Origin: Caldilineaceae bacterium
GTDB lineage: Bacteria; Chloroflexota; Anaerolineae; Caldilineales; Caldilineaceae
Assembly: GCA_012032975.1 (NCBI GenBank)
Contig: JAAUPU010000253.1
Span: 1-5,597, forward strand
Direction of reading: 5' to 3'
DNA: 5,597 nucleotides
A program made the translations under genes and the position numbers. Positions 5,516-5,597 of this stretch are shown here, piece after piece. Positions within the stretch are counted from its first letter, which is position 1. Each line of letters begins with the position of its first letter. Under the pieces are notes generated by a model, which ran no database searches, was not told the origin of the DNA, and was given only the letters and a program-made list of their open reading frames with translations.

Positions 5516-5597
5516 GGGCCAGCGCGTGCAGCGCCGTGTCGGAATCAGCGCCCCCTGCAATCGAGATGGCAATGGCGCGCCGGAGGTACGCAATAGC
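5375..5597 (-). CDS. C-terminal part of a TPR-like helical protein (continues beyond window)
   Basis: Reading in from the right edge, the frame gives AIAYLRRAIAISIAGGADSD, then TALHALALTLIASYALGLDD, then QTALAYADAVGIYDRIGADR. This is Ala/Leu-rich amphipathic helical sequence of TPR type, resembling the sensor arrays of BTAD regulators. A hand count over 73 codons gives G+C of about 67, 53 and 71 percent by codon position, and about half the codons start with G, which supports coding. After APVRTAVWRG (about 5375) the frame remains open to a stop at 5154, but the residues become Cys/Ser/Pro-rich and look non-coding. It may be the end of a second regulator, frameshifted or truncated. Function unknown. 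Confidence 0.5.

Noticed and set aside
1..5597. CRISPR array, tRNA, rRNA, insertion-sequence ends or integron attC sites
   Set aside because: I found no regularly spaced repeats, cloverleaf-type sequences, transposase or paired terminal repeats by eye.

Overview
The window looks like GC-rich chromosomal DNA from a Gram-positive-type (monoderm) bacterium, most likely a Chloroflexota member. The grounds are a secreted-protein tail with a TPTP-type Pro/Thr linker, a buried LPXTG sorting signal, and a large BTAD/NB-ARC/TPR (AfsR/SARP-like) regulator. Taxonomy is inferred from gene types only; an actinobacterial or other source is not excluded.

Layout. (1) Bases 1-418, plus strand: the C-terminal end of a surface protein with a Pro/Thr/Glu-rich stalk. 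It carries LPVTG, a hydrophobic helix and an RKRR tail, but the anchor lies in a different frame from the stalk, consistent with one lost T near 301-303. (2) 449-488: a perfect 18-bp-arm hairpin, A5 on one side and T5 on the other, that can terminate transcription from both sides. (3) 520-1491, minus strand: a tyrosine recombinase with all six catalytic positions. It has its own strong sigma70-type promoter (1518-1546) and an ambiguous start next to a G6 run. (4) 1543-4950, minus strand: one regulator of about 1,135 codons with domain order winged helix, BTAD, NB-ARC ATPase, helical region, TPR repeats. It is broken into pieces by four frameshifts plus an in-frame TGA that looks like a pair of compensating indels. 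It has a good ribosome binding site at 4956-4960 and a promoter at 5033-5061. (5) 5156-5597: two coding-like signals on opposite strands. A plus-strand open frame starts at 5156 and is coding-like for about 70 codons. A minus-strand TPR-like frame enters from the right edge and loses protein character near 5370.

Working together. The regulator and recombinase are co-directional, and the recombinase promoter overlaps the regulator stop codon, so they may be a functional pair or simply neighbours. Most breaks can be repaired by changing the length of a short single-base run by one, and domain content is otherwise intact. This suggests sequencing or assembly errors more than gene decay, although recent pseudogenisation cannot be excluded from sequence alone. 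No tRNA, rRNA, CRISPR array or insertion sequence was seen.
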